Assembly (NCBI GenBank): GCA_014656015.1
Contig: BNBP01000013.1
Location: 58,441-122,440, forward strand
Source of the DNA: Streptomyces griseoaurantiacus
GTDB taxonomy: Bacteria > Actinomycetota > Actinomycetes > Streptomycetales > Streptomycetaceae
Direction: 5' to 3'
Length of the DNA: 64,000 bases
The notes below the pieces were generated by a model. That model ran no database searches. It worked only from the letters and a program-made list of their open reading frames with translations, and was not told where the DNA came from. The translations under genes were made by a program, and so were the position numbers. Shown here piece by piece: positions 17,086 through 25,956 of the stretch (the stretch's first letter is position 1; each line of letters begins with the position of its first letter).

Positions 17086-17613
17086 TCAGACGACGTCGAA
17101 CTCGTTGCCCTCGGGGTCCCGCAGGGCGGCGGCGCAGAACCCCGTGTCCGGATCCTGCTCGATCCGCAGCACGGTGGCTCCCGCCCCGACGAGCCGTTCC
17201 ACCGTCTCCCCGACCCGCCGCGCGCGGACCTCCAGGGGGACCTCGCGGCCCCCGCCCACCTTGAGGTCGAAATGCCACCGGTTCTTGGCGACCTTCGGCT
17301 CCGGCACCTGCTGGAACCACACCCGCGGTCCGCGCCCCGAGGGATCGACGATCGACTCCGGGACGTCCCCGGCACCGGGCGGCAGCTCCTCCTCCGGGAC
17401 CCCCGCCGCCACCCAGTGGGCACGCCACGTGGCGTGCCCGGCCGGCGGGGGTTCCGGCACGTATCCCAGGGCCTCGGCCCAGAAGGCCACCATCCGCTGC
17501 GGATCGGAGCAGTCGATCGTCAACTGCACCGTCATCTCCGGCGTCATCCCCGGCGTCTCGAGCATCTCCGGCCCCTCCGGTGTCTTCGGCGTCTCCCGTG
17601 CTGTCGTCTCCAT
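17086..17613 (-). CDS. VOC-superfamily (glyoxalase-like) protein
   Basis: About 175 residues. From MTVQLTIDCSDPQRMVAFWAEALGY onward it follows the glyoxalase/bleomycin-resistance fold: two beta-alpha-beta-beta-beta modules, with VWFQQVPEPKVAKNRWHFDLKV in the middle and the terminal DPEGNEFDVV. The subgroup is the common actinobacterial glyoxalase-like type with unknown substrate. The start is uncertain: ATG at 17613 gives a Pro/Glu/Met-rich leader with repeats of ETPxMT, and later in-frame ATGs just before MTVQLTID are equally possible. It is divergent from the aminotransferase gene. Confidence 0.8.
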   Translation of the reverse strand: METTARETPKTPEGPEMLETPGMTPEMTVQLTIDCSDPQRMVAFWAEALGYVPEPPPAGHATWRAHWVAAGVPEEELPPGAGDVPESIVDPSGRGPRVWFQQVPEPKVAKNRWHFDLKVGGGREVPLEVRARRVGETVERLVGAGATVLRIEQDPDTGFCAAALRDPEGNEFDVV

Positions 17614-17725
17614 CGCGGGAGCATCCCAGACGGGTCCGACAACCGGGACCGGCACGCGCGTCCGAGATCCGCCGCCCTCGCGCGGGCGGCGGCGGAGTTG
17701 AGGAACCACGGAACGCGGGCGCAGG

Positions 17726-18940
17726 ATGGCGCCCATGACCTCCTCCGCGCGCCGCCCCCTCCTCAACCGGCGGCTCACCGAGTTCGGCACAACCATCTTC
17801 GCCGAGATGTCGGCGCTGGCGCTGAGCACCGGCTCCCTCAACCTCGGCCAGGGCTTCCCCGACACCGACGGGCCCGAGGAGCTGCGCGAGGCGGCCGTGC
17901 GGGCGCTGCGCGAGGGGCGCGGGAACCAGTACCCGCCCGGTCCCGGCGTCCCCGAGCTGCGCGCGGCGATCACCGCCCATCAGCAGCGGCGGTACGGACT
18001 GGCGTACGACCCGGACACGGAGGTGCTGGTCACCGCCGGGGCCACCGAGGCGATCGCGGCCGCGCTGCTGGCCCTGGTCGAGCCGGGGGACGAGGTGATC
18101 GCCCTGGAGCCGTACTACGACTCCTACGCGGCCTGCGTCGCCATGGCGGGCGGCAGGCGGGTGCCCGTGACGCTGCGGCCCCACGAGGGCCCGGACGGGC
18201 CCGTCTTCCGCCTCGACCTCGACGAGCTGCGCGACGCGGTGACCGGGCGCACCCGGTTGCTGCTGATCAACACCCCGCACAACCCGACCGGGACGGTGCT
18301 GAACCGGACGGAACTCGCCGCCATCGCCGAGCTGGCGGTCGAGCGGGATCTGCTGGTGGTGACGGACGAGGTGTACGAGCACCTCGTGTTCGACGGCGCC
18401 GAGCACGTGCCGCTCGCGAGCTTTCCCGGGATGCGGGAGCGGACGATCGGCATCGGCAGCGCAGGCAAGAGTTTCTCGTACACCGGCTGGAAGGTCGGCT
18501 GGGTGACGGGCACGGCCGCGCTGGTCACGGCGGTGCGTTCGGCGAAGCAGTTCCTGACCTACGTGGCCTCGGGACCGTTCCAGTACGCCGTCGCGGAGGG
18601 GCTGGCGCTGCCGGAGTCCTTCTTCGAGGGCTTGCGGAAGGACTTCACGAGGAAGCGGGACCTGCTCGCGGACGGGCTGCGGGACGCGGGCTTCTCCGTG
18701 TTCCGCCCGGCCGGGACGTACTTCGTGACGGCCGACGTCCGGCCGCTGGGGGAGAGCGACGGCTTCGCCTTCTGCCGGGCGCTGCCGGAGCGGGCGGGCG
18801 TCGTCGCGATCCCCAACGCGGTGTTCTACGACCACCGGGAGATGGGGGCCCCGTTCGTCCGGTTCGCGTTCTGCAAGCGGGTCGAGGTCCTGGAGGAGGC
18901 CGTGCGGAGGCTGAAGGGGCTCTCCCGGACGGACGTCTGA
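17726..18940 (+). CDS. PLP-dependent class I/II aminotransferase (kynurenine/glutamine transaminase or DapC-like)
   Basis: A 404-residue fold-type I aminotransferase. Landmarks are LNLGQGFPDTDGP near residue 40, the cofactor motifs TAGATEAI and EPYYDSY, the Asn motif NTPHNPTG, DEVYEHLVF, and the PLP-lysine motif SAGKSFSYTGWKVGW, which is typical of the kynurenine aminotransferase/cysteine-conjugate lyase and N-succinyldiaminopimelate aminotransferase group. It ends with an Arg region FVRFAFCKR. Donor and acceptor are not fixed by sequence. An ATG nine bases inside (17735) is an alternative start. It is a single gene on the plus strand, followed 71 bases later by the glycosyltransferase. Confidence 0.88.
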   Translation: MAPMTSSARRPLLNRRLTEFGTTIFAEMSALALSTGSLNLGQGFPDTDGPEELREAAVRALREGRGNQYPPGPGVPELRAAITAHQQRRYGLAYDPDTEVLVTAGATEAIAAALLALVEPGDEVIALEPYYDSYAACVAMAGGRRVPVTLRPHEGPDGPVFRLDLDELRDAVTGRTRLLLINTPHNPTGTVLNRTELAAIAELAVERDLLVVTDEVYEHLVFDGAEHVPLASFPGMRERTIGIGSAGKSFSYTGWKVGWVTGTAALVTAVRSAKQFLTYVASGPFQYAVAEGLALPESFFEGLRKDFTRKRDLLADGLRDAGFSVFRPAGTYFVTADVRPLGESDGFAFCRALPERAGVVAIPNAVFYDHREMGAPFVRFAFCKRVEVLEEAVRRLKGLSRTDV

Positions 18941-19011
18941 CGGCCCGTCCGCCTTGGGCCGCGTGAGGGACAAAGCGCGGAAATCCGACTAAAACAGCGC
19001 ATGGTTCCCGT

Positions 19012-20379
19012 GTGACCGAGTTCCACACTCTCGCGCGTCCCGATGTCCCCGATGCGGTCGGGGCGCCCCGGCTGCCCCGGCCCGGCGGCCGCGGGCGGCC
19101 CGACGGGGGGTTCCGGCGACCGCGGGCGGAGAGCCTCACCGGGGCGCCCGCCGCGCTCACCCTGTTCCTCGCCGTACGGCTGACCGGGGCGCTGCTGGTC
19201 CTGGCGAGCGCGCGGAGCGCCGGGCACGCGCATCCGCTGGCCCTGCTGGGCCGCTCCTGGGACTCGCTCTGGTACTTCGGCATCGCCGCCCACGGCTACG
19301 GAGAGATCCGCGCCGATCACCACCACGGCGAGCTCTTCGTCCGCAGCGACCTGGCCTTCTTCCCGCTCTACCCGGGGCTGGTACGGGCCGTGACCGCCGT
19401 GCTCCCGGTCGGCTGGGGCGCGGCGGGGCTGCTGGTCTCGTGGGCCTCGGCGGTGCTGGCGGCGTACGGCATCCATCTCGTGGGGCGGCGGCTGTACGGG
19501 GGCGCCGTCGCGACCGTGCTGGTGCTGCTGTGGGCGGTGCTGCCGCACTCGGTGGTGCTGTCGATGGCGTACACCGAGCCGCTGCTCACGGCCTTCGCCG
19601 CGTGGGCGCTGTACGCGGTGCTGAGCGGGCGCTGGGTGTGGGCGGGGGTGCTCGCGGCCGGCGCGGGGCTCGCGCGGCCGAACGGCTTCGCGGTGGCGGC
19701 GGCGGTGCTCGCGGCGGCGGGGTGGGAACTCCGGCGACGGGCGCGGGCACGGGCACCTCGCACCGCACACGGCACCGGCACCGCGCACAGCCCCGGTACC
19801 CCGGACGGGCCCGCCGCCTCGCGCGCCCCCGGCCCCGGCGGCCCCCGCCCCGCGGCGGACTCCGACGGCTCCGTCCACAGGCTGTGGACGGGCGCGGCGC
19901 TCGCCCCGCTCGGCTGGTGCGGGTACGTGCTGTGGGTGGGGGTCCGCCAGGGCGATCCGCTCGGCGGCTACTTCCGGGTGCAGGACCAGTGGGGCTCGCG
20001 CTTCGACCTGGGGCGCGGCTCGGTGGAGTTCGTCCGGCACTTCATGGTGCACGCGACCCGGTCCGTGCACCCGCTGACCGTGGTGATCGTGGTCCTCGCG
20101 CTGCTGCTGTTCGCGCTGCTGCTGGCCGACCGGGCGCCGCTGCCGCTGCTCGTCTACTGCGGGGTGCTGCTGCTGGTGGTCCTCGGCGGCTCCGGCTACT
20201 TCGCCTCCAAGCCGCGCTTCCTGCTGCCCGCCTTCCCGCTGCTGATCCCGCCCGCGCGGGCGCTGGTGCGCACGGCAAGAGCCCGGCCGTGGCACGCCGT
20301 CCTGGTGGTCGGCGCCCTGACCGGGCTCTCGTTCGCCTACGGGGCGTACCTGGTGGTGTTCGCCCGTGCCGCGCTGTGA
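19012..20379 (+). CDS. Integral membrane mannosyltransferase-like protein (PIG-V/GT-C type)
   Basis: 455 residues from GTG. After a 45-residue soluble N-terminus it has roughly nine hydrophobic helices. The first extracytoplasmic loop contains RSWDSLWYFGIAAHGY and FFPLYPGLVRA, matching the acidic-motif loop of actinobacterial PIG-V-like polyprenol-phosphate-mannose-dependent transferases. A cytosolic Ala/Gly/Pro-rich loop (about 245-285) is low complexity. Such enzymes mannosylate lipoglycans or secreted proteins from lipid-linked mannose. The C-terminal loop has SGYFASKPRFLLPAFPLL, a conserved family patch. It is convergent with the YbjN gene at 20431. Confidence 0.82.
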   Translation: MTEFHTLARPDVPDAVGAPRLPRPGGRGRPDGGFRRPRAESLTGAPAALTLFLAVRLTGALLVLASARSAGHAHPLALLGRSWDSLWYFGIAAHGYGEIRADHHHGELFVRSDLAFFPLYPGLVRAVTAVLPVGWGAAGLLVSWASAVLAAYGIHLVGRRLYGGAVATVLVLLWAVLPHSVVLSMAYTEPLLTAFAAWALYAVLSGRWVWAGVLAAGAGLARPNGFAVAAAVLAAAGWELRRRARARAPRTAHGTGTAHSPGTPDGPAASRAPGPGGPRPAADSDGSVHRLWTGAALAPLGWCGYVLWVGVRQGDPLGGYFRVQDQWGSRFDLGRGSVEFVRHFMVHATRSVHPLTVVIVVLALLLFALLLADRAPLPLLVYCGVLLLVVLGGSGYFASKPRFLLPAFPLLIPPARALVRTARARPWHAVLVVGALTGLSFAYGAYLVVFARAAL

Positions 20380-20430
20380 GCCGCGCCCGGGGCGGTCCCC
20401 GGGGCCGCGGCCCGGCTCACGGCCGCCGGA

Positions 20431-20979
20431 TCACTCGTCGGTGTCGGCCTCGTCGTCGCCGTCGTCGTTCGCCTTCTCGACGCCGTCGACCTCCTGCTCG
20501 AGGCCGAGCTGCTCGGCGAGCCACCGGTCGAACTCGATGGCGGCGCGCACCCAGCTCACCGTCGAGGAGACGAAGAACTCCAGGTTGATGCCCTGGCCGA
20601 TCAGCATCTGCGCCTCACCGATGAGGCGGACGGTGCCGTCGTCGTGGGTGTGGCTGTAGACCTTGGGCCACAGGGTGCGGCGGTTCCAGTCGTCGATGGC
20701 CTCCAGCAGGGCAGGCTTGTCGTCGATCTTGTGCGGCCGGTCGTAGAACGTACGGACCGAGTAGACCGCCTGGTCGTCCTCGCCGCGGAACATGAAGTAC
20801 GTACGGAACTGCTCCCACGGCGCGACGAGGTCTCCCTCTTCGTCGACGAGGTGCTTGAGCTCCATCTGGTCCAGGAGCTGCTTCACGAGGTCCTGATCCG
20901 GGACGACGGGGCCGGGCGGCGGCCCGGGCTCGGGCTCCTGGCCCCCGAAGTTCGGAATCGAGGACGGGTCGATGGTCAC
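20431..20979 (-). CDS. YbjN-domain protein
   Basis: About 182 residues of the actinobacterial YbjN (type III-secretion-chaperone-like fold) family. Visible features are MIDPSSIPNF-like start residues (GTG at 20979, with AAGGGAA upstream), a Pro-rich linker, then DLVKQLLDQMELKHLVDEEGD, FRTYFMFRGEDDQAVYSVRTFYDR, the LEAIDDWNRRTLWPKVYSH segment and a final alpha helix followed by an acidic tail. The role is unknown; homologues have been proposed to regulate or bind proteins. Divergent or upstream neighbours give no functional hint. Confidence 0.85.
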   Translation of the reverse strand: MTIDPSSIPNFGGQEPEPGPPPGPVVPDQDLVKQLLDQMELKHLVDEEGDLVAPWEQFRTYFMFRGEDDQAVYSVRTFYDRPHKIDDKPALLEAIDDWNRRTLWPKVYSHTHDDGTVRLIGEAQMLIGQGINLEFFVSSTVSWVRAAIEFDRWLAEQLGLEQEVDGVEKANDDGDDEADTDE

Positions 20980-21117
20980 CGTGTTTTTCCCTTCGTACGG
21001 ATGCCGCCATCCTCCCCCATGCGGGGAGGGGGGTGGCAACCCCGGGCGGCGCATGTCCGCCCCCGGCGGACAGGATCCTTCCGGGGGCGGGTGGGACGGG
21101 CGTGGCGGCCCGCCCCC

Positions 21118-23715
21118 TTACAGCGTCTTCCCGGAGGCGGGGCCGACGACGAGTCCCTCGCCGGCGCGGTCGACGCGGACGGTGTCGCCGTCCTTGATCT
21201 CTCCGGCCAGGATCTCCCGGGCCAACCGGTCGCCGATGGACGTCTGGACCAGCCGGCGCAGCGGCCGGGCCCCGTAGGCCGGGTCCATGCCCTCGACCGC
21301 GAGCCAGGCCAGCGCCTCGTCGGTGACCTCCAGGGTGAGCCGGCGCTCGGCGAGCCGGGCGGCCAGGCGGTCGATCTGGAGCCGGGCGATGCGGCTCAGC
21401 TCGTCGCGGGACAGCGCGGAGAAGACCACCAGGTCGTCGAGCCGGTTGAGGAACTCGGGCTTGAAGGAGGCCCGGACCACCTCCAGGACCTGCTCCTTCT
21501 TCTCGGCCTCGCTGGTCAGCGGGTCCACCAGGAACTGGCTGCCCAGGTTGGAGGTGAGCACCAGGATGGTGTTGCGGAAGTCGACCGTGCGGCCCTGGCC
21601 GTCGGTGAGGCGGCCGTCGTCGAGCACCTGGAGCAGGACGTCGAAGACCTCGGGGTGGGCCTTCTCCACCTCGTCGAGCAGCACCACGCTGTACGGGCGG
21701 CGGCGCACCGCCTCGGTGAGCTGGCCGCCCTCCTCGTAGCCGACGTACCCGGGGGGCGCGCCGACCAGCCGGGCCACGCTGTGCTTCTCGCCGTACTCCG
21801 ACATGTCGATGCGGACCATGGCCCGCTCGTCGTCGAAGAGGAAGTCGGCGAGCGCCTTGGCGAGCTCGGTCTTGCCGACGCCGGTGGGGCCGAGGAAGAG
21901 GAAGGAGCCGGTCGGGCGGTCGGGGTCGGCGATGCCGGCCCGGCTGCGGCGCACGGCGTCGGAGACGGCCCGCACAGCCTCGCCCTGCCCGATGAGCCGC
22001 CTGCCGAGCTCCTCCTCCATGCGGAGCAGCTTCTGCGTCTCGCCCTCCAACAGGCGGCCGGCGGGGATGCCGGTCCAGGAGGCGACGACGTCGGCGATGT
22101 CGTCGGAGCCGACCTCCTCCTTGACCATGGTGTCCCGGGACACCTCCTCCTCGGCCTCGGAGGCGGCCTCCAGGTCGCGCTCCAGGTCGGGGATCTCGCC
22201 GTAGAGCAGCTTGGAGGCGGTGTCGAAGTCGCCGTCGCGCTGGGCGCGCTCGGCCTGGCCGCGCAGGTCGTCGAGCTTCTCCTTCAGCTCGCCGACGCGG
22301 TTGAGGGACTGCTTCTCCTTCTCCCAGCGGGCGGTCAGCCCGCGCAGTTCCTCCTCCTTGTCGGCGAGGTCGCGGCGCAGCCGCTCCAGACGGTCGCGGG
22401 AGGCGGCGTCGGTCTCCTTGTCGAGCGCCAGTTCCTCCATGCGGAGGCGGTCGACGGCGCGCTGGAGCTCGTCGATCTCGACGGGCGAGGAGTCGATCTC
22501 CATGCGCAGCCGGGAGGCGGCCTCGTCGACGAGGTCGATGGCCTTGTCGGGCAGGAACCGGGAGGTGATGTACCGGTCGGAGAGGGTCGCGGCGGCCACC
22601 AGGGCGGCGTCGGCGATCTGCACCTTGTGGTGGGCCTCGTAGCGGCCCTTGAGCCCGCGCAGGATCGCGATGGAGTCCTCGACGGAGGGCTCGGCGACCA
22701 GCACCTGCTGGAAGCGGCGCTCCAGGGCGGGGTCCTTCTCGATCCGCTCGCGGTACTCGTCCAGGGTGGTGGCGCCGACCATGCGCAGTTCGCCGCGGGC
22801 CAGCATCGGCTTGAGCATGTTGCCGGCGTCCATGGCGGAGTCGCCGCCGGCGCCCGCGCCGACGACGGTGTGCAGTTCGTCGATGAAGGTGACGACCTGC
22901 CCGTCGGAGTCCTTGATCTCGGCGAGGACCGTCTTGAGGCGTTCCTCGAACTCGCCGCGGTACTTGGCGCCCGCGACCATCGCGCCGAGGTCGAGGGAGA
23001 CCAGCCGCTTGTCCTTCAGCGACTCGGGCACGTCGCCCTTGACGATGCGCTGGGCGAGGCCCTCGACGACGGCGGTCTTGCCGACGCCGGGCTCGCCGAT
23101 CAGCACGGGGTTGTTCTTGGTGCGGCGGGAGAGCACCTGCACCACGCGGCGGATCTCCTGGTCCCGGCCGATCACCGGGTCCAGGCGGCCCTCGCGGGCG
23201 GCGGCGGTCAGGTCCGTGCCGAACTTCTCCAGGGCCTTGTACTGGCCCTCCGGGTCGGGCGTGGTCACCCGGCGTCCTCCTCTGGACTGCTGGAAGGCCT
23301 CCAGCAGCTTCTTGGCGGTGGCTCCCTGCCCGGACAGCACCTCGGCGGCCCGGCCGCCCTTGGCGGCGATGCCGATGAGCAGGTGCTCGGTGGACAGGTA
23401 CTCGTCACCGAGGTCCTTGGCGCGGGACTGCGCGTCGGCGATGACGGCGAGCAGCTCGCGGTCGGGCTGCGGCGGCGCGACGGTGGAGCCGGTGACGCTG
23501 GGCAGGGCGGCCAGCGCGCGCTCGGCGCCCGTGCGCACGGCGGCCTGGTCGGCGCCCGTCGCGGCCAGCAGGTCGATGACGTTCTCGTTGTCCTGCCCCT
23601 CCAGCAGCGCGAGGAGCAGATGGGCCGGCGTGAGGTCCGGGTGCCCCTCCGACACGGCCCGGTTGCCGGCCGCGTGGATCGCGTCCCGGCTCCTGTTGGT
23701 CAGCTCGGCGTCCAC
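21118..23715 (-). CDS. clpB: ATP-dependent disaggregase ClpB
   Basis: An 865-residue Hsp100 chaperone that resolves protein aggregates together with the DnaK system encoded 8 kb away. It has a Clp N-domain (residues 1-145), AAA1 with GEPGVGKT Walker A and the FIDELH Walker B, the coiled-coil middle domain (about 400-520), AAA2 with GPTGVGKT and [12 protein letters not shown], and a D2-small C-terminal domain. No ClpP-binding loop (IGF/L) is apparent, as expected for ClpB. The ATG at 23715 fits homologues. Upstream lies a HAIR-like inverted repeat (23766-23786), so repression by HspR is likely. Confidence 0.97.
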   Translation of the reverse strand: MDAELTNRSRDAIHAAGNRAVSEGHPDLTPAHLLLALLEGQDNENVIDLLAATGADQAAVRTGAERALAALPSVTGSTVAPPQPDRELLAVIADAQSRAKDLGDEYLSTEHLLIGIAAKGGRAAEVLSGQGATAKKLLEAFQQSRGGRRVTTPDPEGQYKALEKFGTDLTAAAREGRLDPVIGRDQEIRRVVQVLSRRTKNNPVLIGEPGVGKTAVVEGLAQRIVKGDVPESLKDKRLVSLDLGAMVAGAKYRGEFEERLKTVLAEIKDSDGQVVTFIDELHTVVGAGAGGDSAMDAGNMLKPMLARGELRMVGATTLDEYRERIEKDPALERRFQQVLVAEPSVEDSIAILRGLKGRYEAHHKVQIADAALVAAATLSDRYITSRFLPDKAIDLVDEAASRLRMEIDSSPVEIDELQRAVDRLRMEELALDKETDAASRDRLERLRRDLADKEEELRGLTARWEKEKQSLNRVGELKEKLDDLRGQAERAQRDGDFDTASKLLYGEIPDLERDLEAASEAEEEVSRDTMVKEEVGSDDIADVVASWTGIPAGRLLEGETQKLLRMEEELGRRLIGQGEAVRAVSDAVRRSRAGIADPDRPTGSFLFLGPTGVGKTELAKALADFLFDDERAMVRIDMSEYGEKHSVARLVGAPPGYVGYEEGGQLTEAVRRRPYSVVLLDEVEKAHPEVFDVLLQVLDDGRLTDGQGRTVDFRNTILVLTSNLGSQFLVDPLTSEAEKKEQVLEVVRASFKPEFLNRLDDLVVFSALSRDELSRIARLQIDRLAARLAERRLTLEVTDEALAWLAVEGMDPAYGARPLRRLVQTSIGDRLAREILAGEIKDGDTVRVDRAGEGLVVGPASGKTL

Positions 23716-23765
23716 GGTCGCGTGTCCCTCCTCGAACTCGGTATGACGTGAGCAACGTCGACAAA

Positions 23766-23786
23766 GTTGAGTCTACTCCGCTCAGG
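23766..23786 (-). promoter_or_regulatory. HAIR-like HspR operator upstream of clpB
   Basis: GTTGAGT-N7-GCTCAGG, compared with the published consensus CTTGAGT-N7-ACTCAAG: 6/7 and 5/7 matches with exact spacing, 51 bases before the clpB start. Confidence 0.75.
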
Positions 23787-23917
23787 GCGGGAGCCGGGAG
23801 GGCACGCGCCTCGCCGGTACCCCGGCAGAGGCGGGGGTACCGGCGAAGCGGGCAAGATTTCGGCCATCCGTGGGCGATCCGGGGCAGACCCATACCAGGA
23901 GGGTTCCCCACAAAATG

Positions 23918-23956
23918 CAGCGGCGTCACCGTGTTCAGGTCACGGTGACGCCGCTG
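23918..23956 (-). terminator. Strong hairpin terminator after the Rieske-like gene
   Basis: A perfect 16-bp inverted repeat (CAGCGGCGTCACCGTG / CACGGTGACGCCGCTG) with a 7-base loop, 46 bases past the stop of the gene ending at 24002. It separates that two-gene unit from clpB. Confidence 0.85.
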
Positions 23957-24001
23957 CGGGGGGAAGCGCCTGAGCGATCTTTTTACGACGGGGGAATCGC
24001 G

Positions 24002-24358
24002 TCAGGCACTGCGGGGGGTGGCCGAGATGGTCCTCAGGTCGGGTACCTCGTGGGGGGAGTCGGGGGTGTCGGTCCCGTCCAGCCGGTGGTCGCGCCGGTC
24101 GAGATTGACGAAGATCATTCCGTAGCGGATGGCGCACCTGACCGGCTGCGGCGCCCCCCGAGGCCGTCGCAGACAGCGGTACGCCCGTACGTCCTCGTCC
24201 TCGTCGCGGGTGACGACGACGGGCTCTCCGAACACGGTCACCATCAACGAGTCACCGGGGTGGGGGATCGCGGTGACGAGGTCGATGAAGTGCCAGCCGG
24301 AGCGGTAGGCGGTGGCCATCTCGCGCCGGAAGGACCGGTCGTCGGGCGGAGTCGTCAT
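24002..24358 (-). CDS. Small Rieske-like protein lacking cluster ligands
   Basis: 118 residues. The stretch PGDSLMVTVFGEPVVVTRDEDEDVRAYRCL reproduces the start of the Rieske domain of ring-hydroxylating oxygenases (GD-x-hydrophobic-x-x-hFGEPhhhxRDxDGxVxAxxN). The following CxH and CxxH ligand motifs are missing: the region reads RRPRGAPQPVRCAIRYGMIFVNL with no paired histidines. It therefore probably keeps the beta fold but cannot hold a [2Fe-2S] cluster. The ATG overlaps the stop of the upstream DVGWG-repeat gene (ATGA), so the two proteins are made together, and a strong hairpin ends the unit. No catalytic role is visible; a binding or carrier role for the repeat protein is a guess. Confidence 0.65.
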   Translation of the reverse strand: MTTPPDDRSFRREMATAYRSGWHFIDLVTAIPHPGDSLMVTVFGEPVVVTRDEDEDVRAYRCLRRPRGAPQPVRCAIRYGMIFVNLDRRDHRLDGTDTPDSPHEVPDLRTISATPRSA

Positions 24359-24729
24359 GCTTCCGCTTCCGTCGGTGCCGACCAGCCGACATCACCCGGG
24401 GAGGCGACCGGTGCTCCCCAGCCGACGTCACCGGAGACGGCCTTGAATCCCCAGCCGACATCGCCGGAGCCGGCGGCCGGAGCCACGCCCCAGCCCACGT
24501 CGCCCGAGTCGTCGGCGGGCGAGACGCCCCAGCCCACGTCGCCGTCATCGGCGGAGGTCACCGCTCCCCAGCCCACGTCGCCCAGGCCGGCGGACTGCAC
24601 CGTCGTGGTCGACGCCGTACGGGCCGAGGTGCCCCAGCCGACGTCGAGAGGACCGGCAGCCGCACCACCGGCCAGCGCGAGCGCGACGACGGCAGTGGCA
24701 AGCACCGAGCGAAGCATTTTCTTCTTCAT
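24355..24729 (-). CDS. Secreted protein with seven DVGWG-type repeats
   Basis: 124 residues. It begins MKKKMLRSVLATAVVALALAGGAAAG, a typical Sec signal peptide with cleavage near AAAG/P. The mature part holds seven copies of DVGWG (six exact, the last DVGWS), spaced by 9-16 variable Ala/Ser/Asp/Gly residues: LDVGWG, GDVGWG (five times) and GDVGWS. Trp is conserved in all copies. The start at 24729 is chosen for the signal peptide; the frame upstream is open to 24810. Its stop overlaps the start of the Rieske-like gene. A LuxR-type regulator is divergent 132 bases away. The product could be a structural repeat protein, or a precursor from which short Trp-containing peptides are released. I know no described system with this make-up. 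Confidence 0.75.
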   Translation of the reverse strand: MKKKMLRSVLATAVVALALAGGAAAGPLDVGWGTSARTASTTTVQSAGLGDVGWGAVTSADDGDVGWGVSPADDSGDVGWGVAPAAGSGDVGWGFKAVSGDVGWGAPVASPGDVGWSAPTEAEA

Positions 24730-24861
24730 GGTCGGCTTCGTCCTCACTTGATGGCTTCCTCTCCCCCCGTCTGAGGAAGACGATGGCTCATTCAGGCACG
24801 TCAATGCCACAGACGCGATGCATCATGTTCCTGCACGTTCAGGACCCTGGGGGGTGGAGAT
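24730..24861. promoter_or_regulatory. Divergent promoter region between the DVGWG gene and its LuxR-type neighbour
   Basis: 132 bases shared by two divergent units. It contains a GATGCATC palindrome (about 24817-24824) and two partly similar blocks, ttcaggcacgtcaa and cctgcacgttcag, in which a gcacgt core recurs. These are candidate operator elements; no -10/-35 pair is clear. Confidence 0.4.
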
Positions 24862-25845
24862 TTGCCGACAAAGCGCACAAAACCGACACATCCTCACGGC
24901 GTGACAGAACTCTGCCCCGAGGGTTCCCGTCTCTACGCCACCGCGCTGAGCTCCGGGCGCATCTCCCGGGCGGAGGTGGAGCCCGCTCCCTGCCTGCTCG
25001 AATTCGCGCTCCTGCACCCGGATCCGGACGACGCCGACTGGCTGCGCCCGGTTCCCCCCTCGATCGCGCTCGCCCAGCAGATCCAGCCGCTGGAACGCGA
25101 GATCCAGGACCGCCGGCGGCTCACCCTCGACCTCGCGGACGCCTTCCAGCCCTTTCTCGCGCTCAGCGCGCAGAAACCCGCCACCACCCACGCCATCACC
25201 GTGCTGGAGGGCAACGCCCGCATCCACACCGCGCTGGACGTGGCCGTGGCCGAGGCGCGCACCGAGGTGCTCACCGTGCAGCCGGGCGGCAGCCGTCCGG
25301 AACACATCCTGAGCCAGGCGCTGGAACGCAGCAAGCCGCTGATAGAACGCGGCCTGTCGATGCGCACCCTCTACCAGCACACCGTGCGGCACAGCCAGAG
25401 CACCTTCGCGTACGTGGACCAGATGGCGGGCGCGAAGATCGAGATACGCACGCTGGAACAGCTCATCGAACGGCTGATCATCTGCGACGACACCGTCGCC
25501 TTCATCCCCGCCCAGGACGACAACCAGGTCGCCCTCGAACTGCGCCACCCCGGGCTCGTGCAGTACCTCATCAAGGTCTTCGAGCACCTGTGGCAGCGGG
25601 CGACGCCGCTGATGGACGAGGTGCCCTACGAGTCGACGCCCGAGGGCATCACGGGGGTGCAGCGGTCCATCGCGAAACTCCTGATCGAGGGGCACGTCGA
25701 CGAGGCGATCGCGCGCCGCCTCGGCATGAACGTGCGCACCTGCCGCGCGCACATCGCCAAGCTCGCGGCCGCACTGGGCAGCGGCAGCCGGGCCCAACTG
25801 GGCTATCTGATCGCCCAGTCGGGAATCCTGGAGCGGGACCACTGA
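24862..25845 (+). CDS. LuxR-family HTH regulator with an N-terminal TrmB/PLD-like sensor region
   Basis: 327 residues. The N-terminal 90 residues contain CLLEFALLHPDPDDADWL, followed by a region (about 110-230) that includes ARTEVLTVQPGGSRPEHIL and RTLYQHTVRHSQSTFAYVDQM, as seen in the large Streptomyces group of TrmB-like/LuxR fusions. The C-terminus is a GerE-type HTH (GVQRSIAKLLIEGHVDEAIARRLGMNVRTCRAHIAKL). The TTG start at 24862 is preferred over GTG at 24901: GGGGGG lies 7 bases before it, and the neighbouring paralogue keeps the same THPHG segment just upstream of the shared domain. It is divergent from the DVGWG-repeat gene and so is its likely regulator. Confidence 0.85.
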   Translation: MPTKRTKPTHPHGVTELCPEGSRLYATALSSGRISRAEVEPAPCLLEFALLHPDPDDADWLRPVPPSIALAQQIQPLEREIQDRRRLTLDLADAFQPFLALSAQKPATTHAITVLEGNARIHTALDVAVAEARTEVLTVQPGGSRPEHILSQALERSKPLIERGLSMRTLYQHTVRHSQSTFAYVDQMAGAKIEIRTLEQLIERLIICDDTVAFIPAQDDNQVALELRHPGLVQYLIKVFEHLWQRATPLMDEVPYESTPEGITGVQRSIAKLLIEGHVDEAIARRLGMNVRTCRAHIAKLAAALGSGSRAQLGYLIAQSGILERDH

Positions 25846-25956
25846 GGCCCGCCCGGGAACCGCGCCGGCACCGTTGCGCCTTCGCCCACAGGCCGGCCCG
25901 CACCTCCCCGGCACGCCGGCCCGCGCCCTCCGCGCGCCGCGGCCCCCGTACGCCCC

